Shown here in pieces: positions 63,962-64,000 of a stretch of DNA of 64,000 nucleotides. Position 1 is the first letter of the stretch. Every line of letters begins with the position of its first letter. The stretch is from positions 1 through 64,000 of the forward strand of contig NZ_CAJNBK010000030.1 in assembly GCF_905220975.1 (NCBI RefSeq), read 5' to 3'. The translations under genes and the position numbers were made by a program. Under the pieces are notes generated by a model, which was given only the letters and a program-made list of their open reading frames with translations, ran no database searches and was not told the origin of the DNA. Source of the stretch: Paraburkholderia haematera (GTDB lineage: Bacteria > Pseudomonadota > Gammaproteobacteria > Burkholderiales > Burkholderiaceae).

Positions 63962-64000
63962 TCTGACGGCTGGCTGAGTCTGTTCGGTTCGAATGGTTTC

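Overview
The window looks like chromosomal DNA of a Burkholderiaceae member, most likely a Paraburkholderia. The DNA is GC-rich, the housekeeping proteins (UbiD, RibBX, HemL, SpoT, YicC, Gmk, RpoZ, UppP) are of beta-proteobacterial type, and blocks such as hemL-ribD-ribE-ribBX-ribH-nusB, hemW-rdgB-rph / yicC-gmk-rpoZ-spoT and livHMGF are typical of that family. This is judged by reading; no search was run.

Layout. 1-3345: 3' part of a branched-chain amino acid ABC transporter operon (livHMGF) with terminator. 3366-5580: acetyltransferase and argD, the latter behind an arginine-codon leader ORF and a terminator hairpin arranged like an attenuator. 5583-6518: an Abi/HEPN-type gene. 6484-12191: redox enzyme, SDR protein, RsuA, MFS exporter, RpiR regulator. 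12188-13352: isoaspartyl peptidase followed by a scrap of a glutathione/peptide ABC ATPase, so a gsi operon appears to have been lost. 13479-17923: PoxB, a secreted hydrolase and an amino acid permease.

17924-26190 is an accessory block: a DUF1269-like pseudogene, a five-gene alternative heme-copper oxidase operon resembling coxMNOP (subunit II carries a fused cytochrome c), membrane proteins, a DUF4142-like remnant, a DUF2244 protein, and a 93-codon pseudogene with two nonsense codons next to tRNA-Leu. 26192-31196: tRNA-Leu, hemN, small proteins, uppP, trmB and a structured leader or small RNA upstream of trmB. 31197-32063: a candidate cell-wall effector/immunity pair. 32235-35353: tRNA-Gly(CCC), then about 3 kb ending in a diverged partial copy of the same tRNA. 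Inside it one gene is cut exactly in two by a complete 1,639-bp IS5-like element with a CAAT target duplication.

35435-51040 is mostly core: YggT, a DUF2520 protein, a 53-codon small gene missed by ordinary ORF length limits, a PLP lyase, LysE, UbiD, a lytic transglycosylase behind a long structured 5' leader, an aminotransferase, nusB, the riboflavin genes and hemL. 51041-56657 is accessory: a dispersed-type hairpin repeat, an EVE-domain protein, a Bcr/CflA exporter, RidA, a repeat-containing secreted protein, a small lipoprotein gene killed by a stop at codon 4, and a second effector/immunity pair (BPSL0067-like amidase plus DUF3828-like periplasmic protein) beside tRNA-Ser. 56713-63961: hemW, rdgB and rph on one strand, and yicC, gmk, rpoZ and spoT on the other.

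Most noteworthy are the argD attenuator-like leader, the structured leader at 42445-42787, the two orphan effector/immunity-like pairs near tRNA genes, the tRNA-Gly-bounded segment with a reversible-looking IS insertion, and several recent pseudogenes each disabled by simple nonsense changes.
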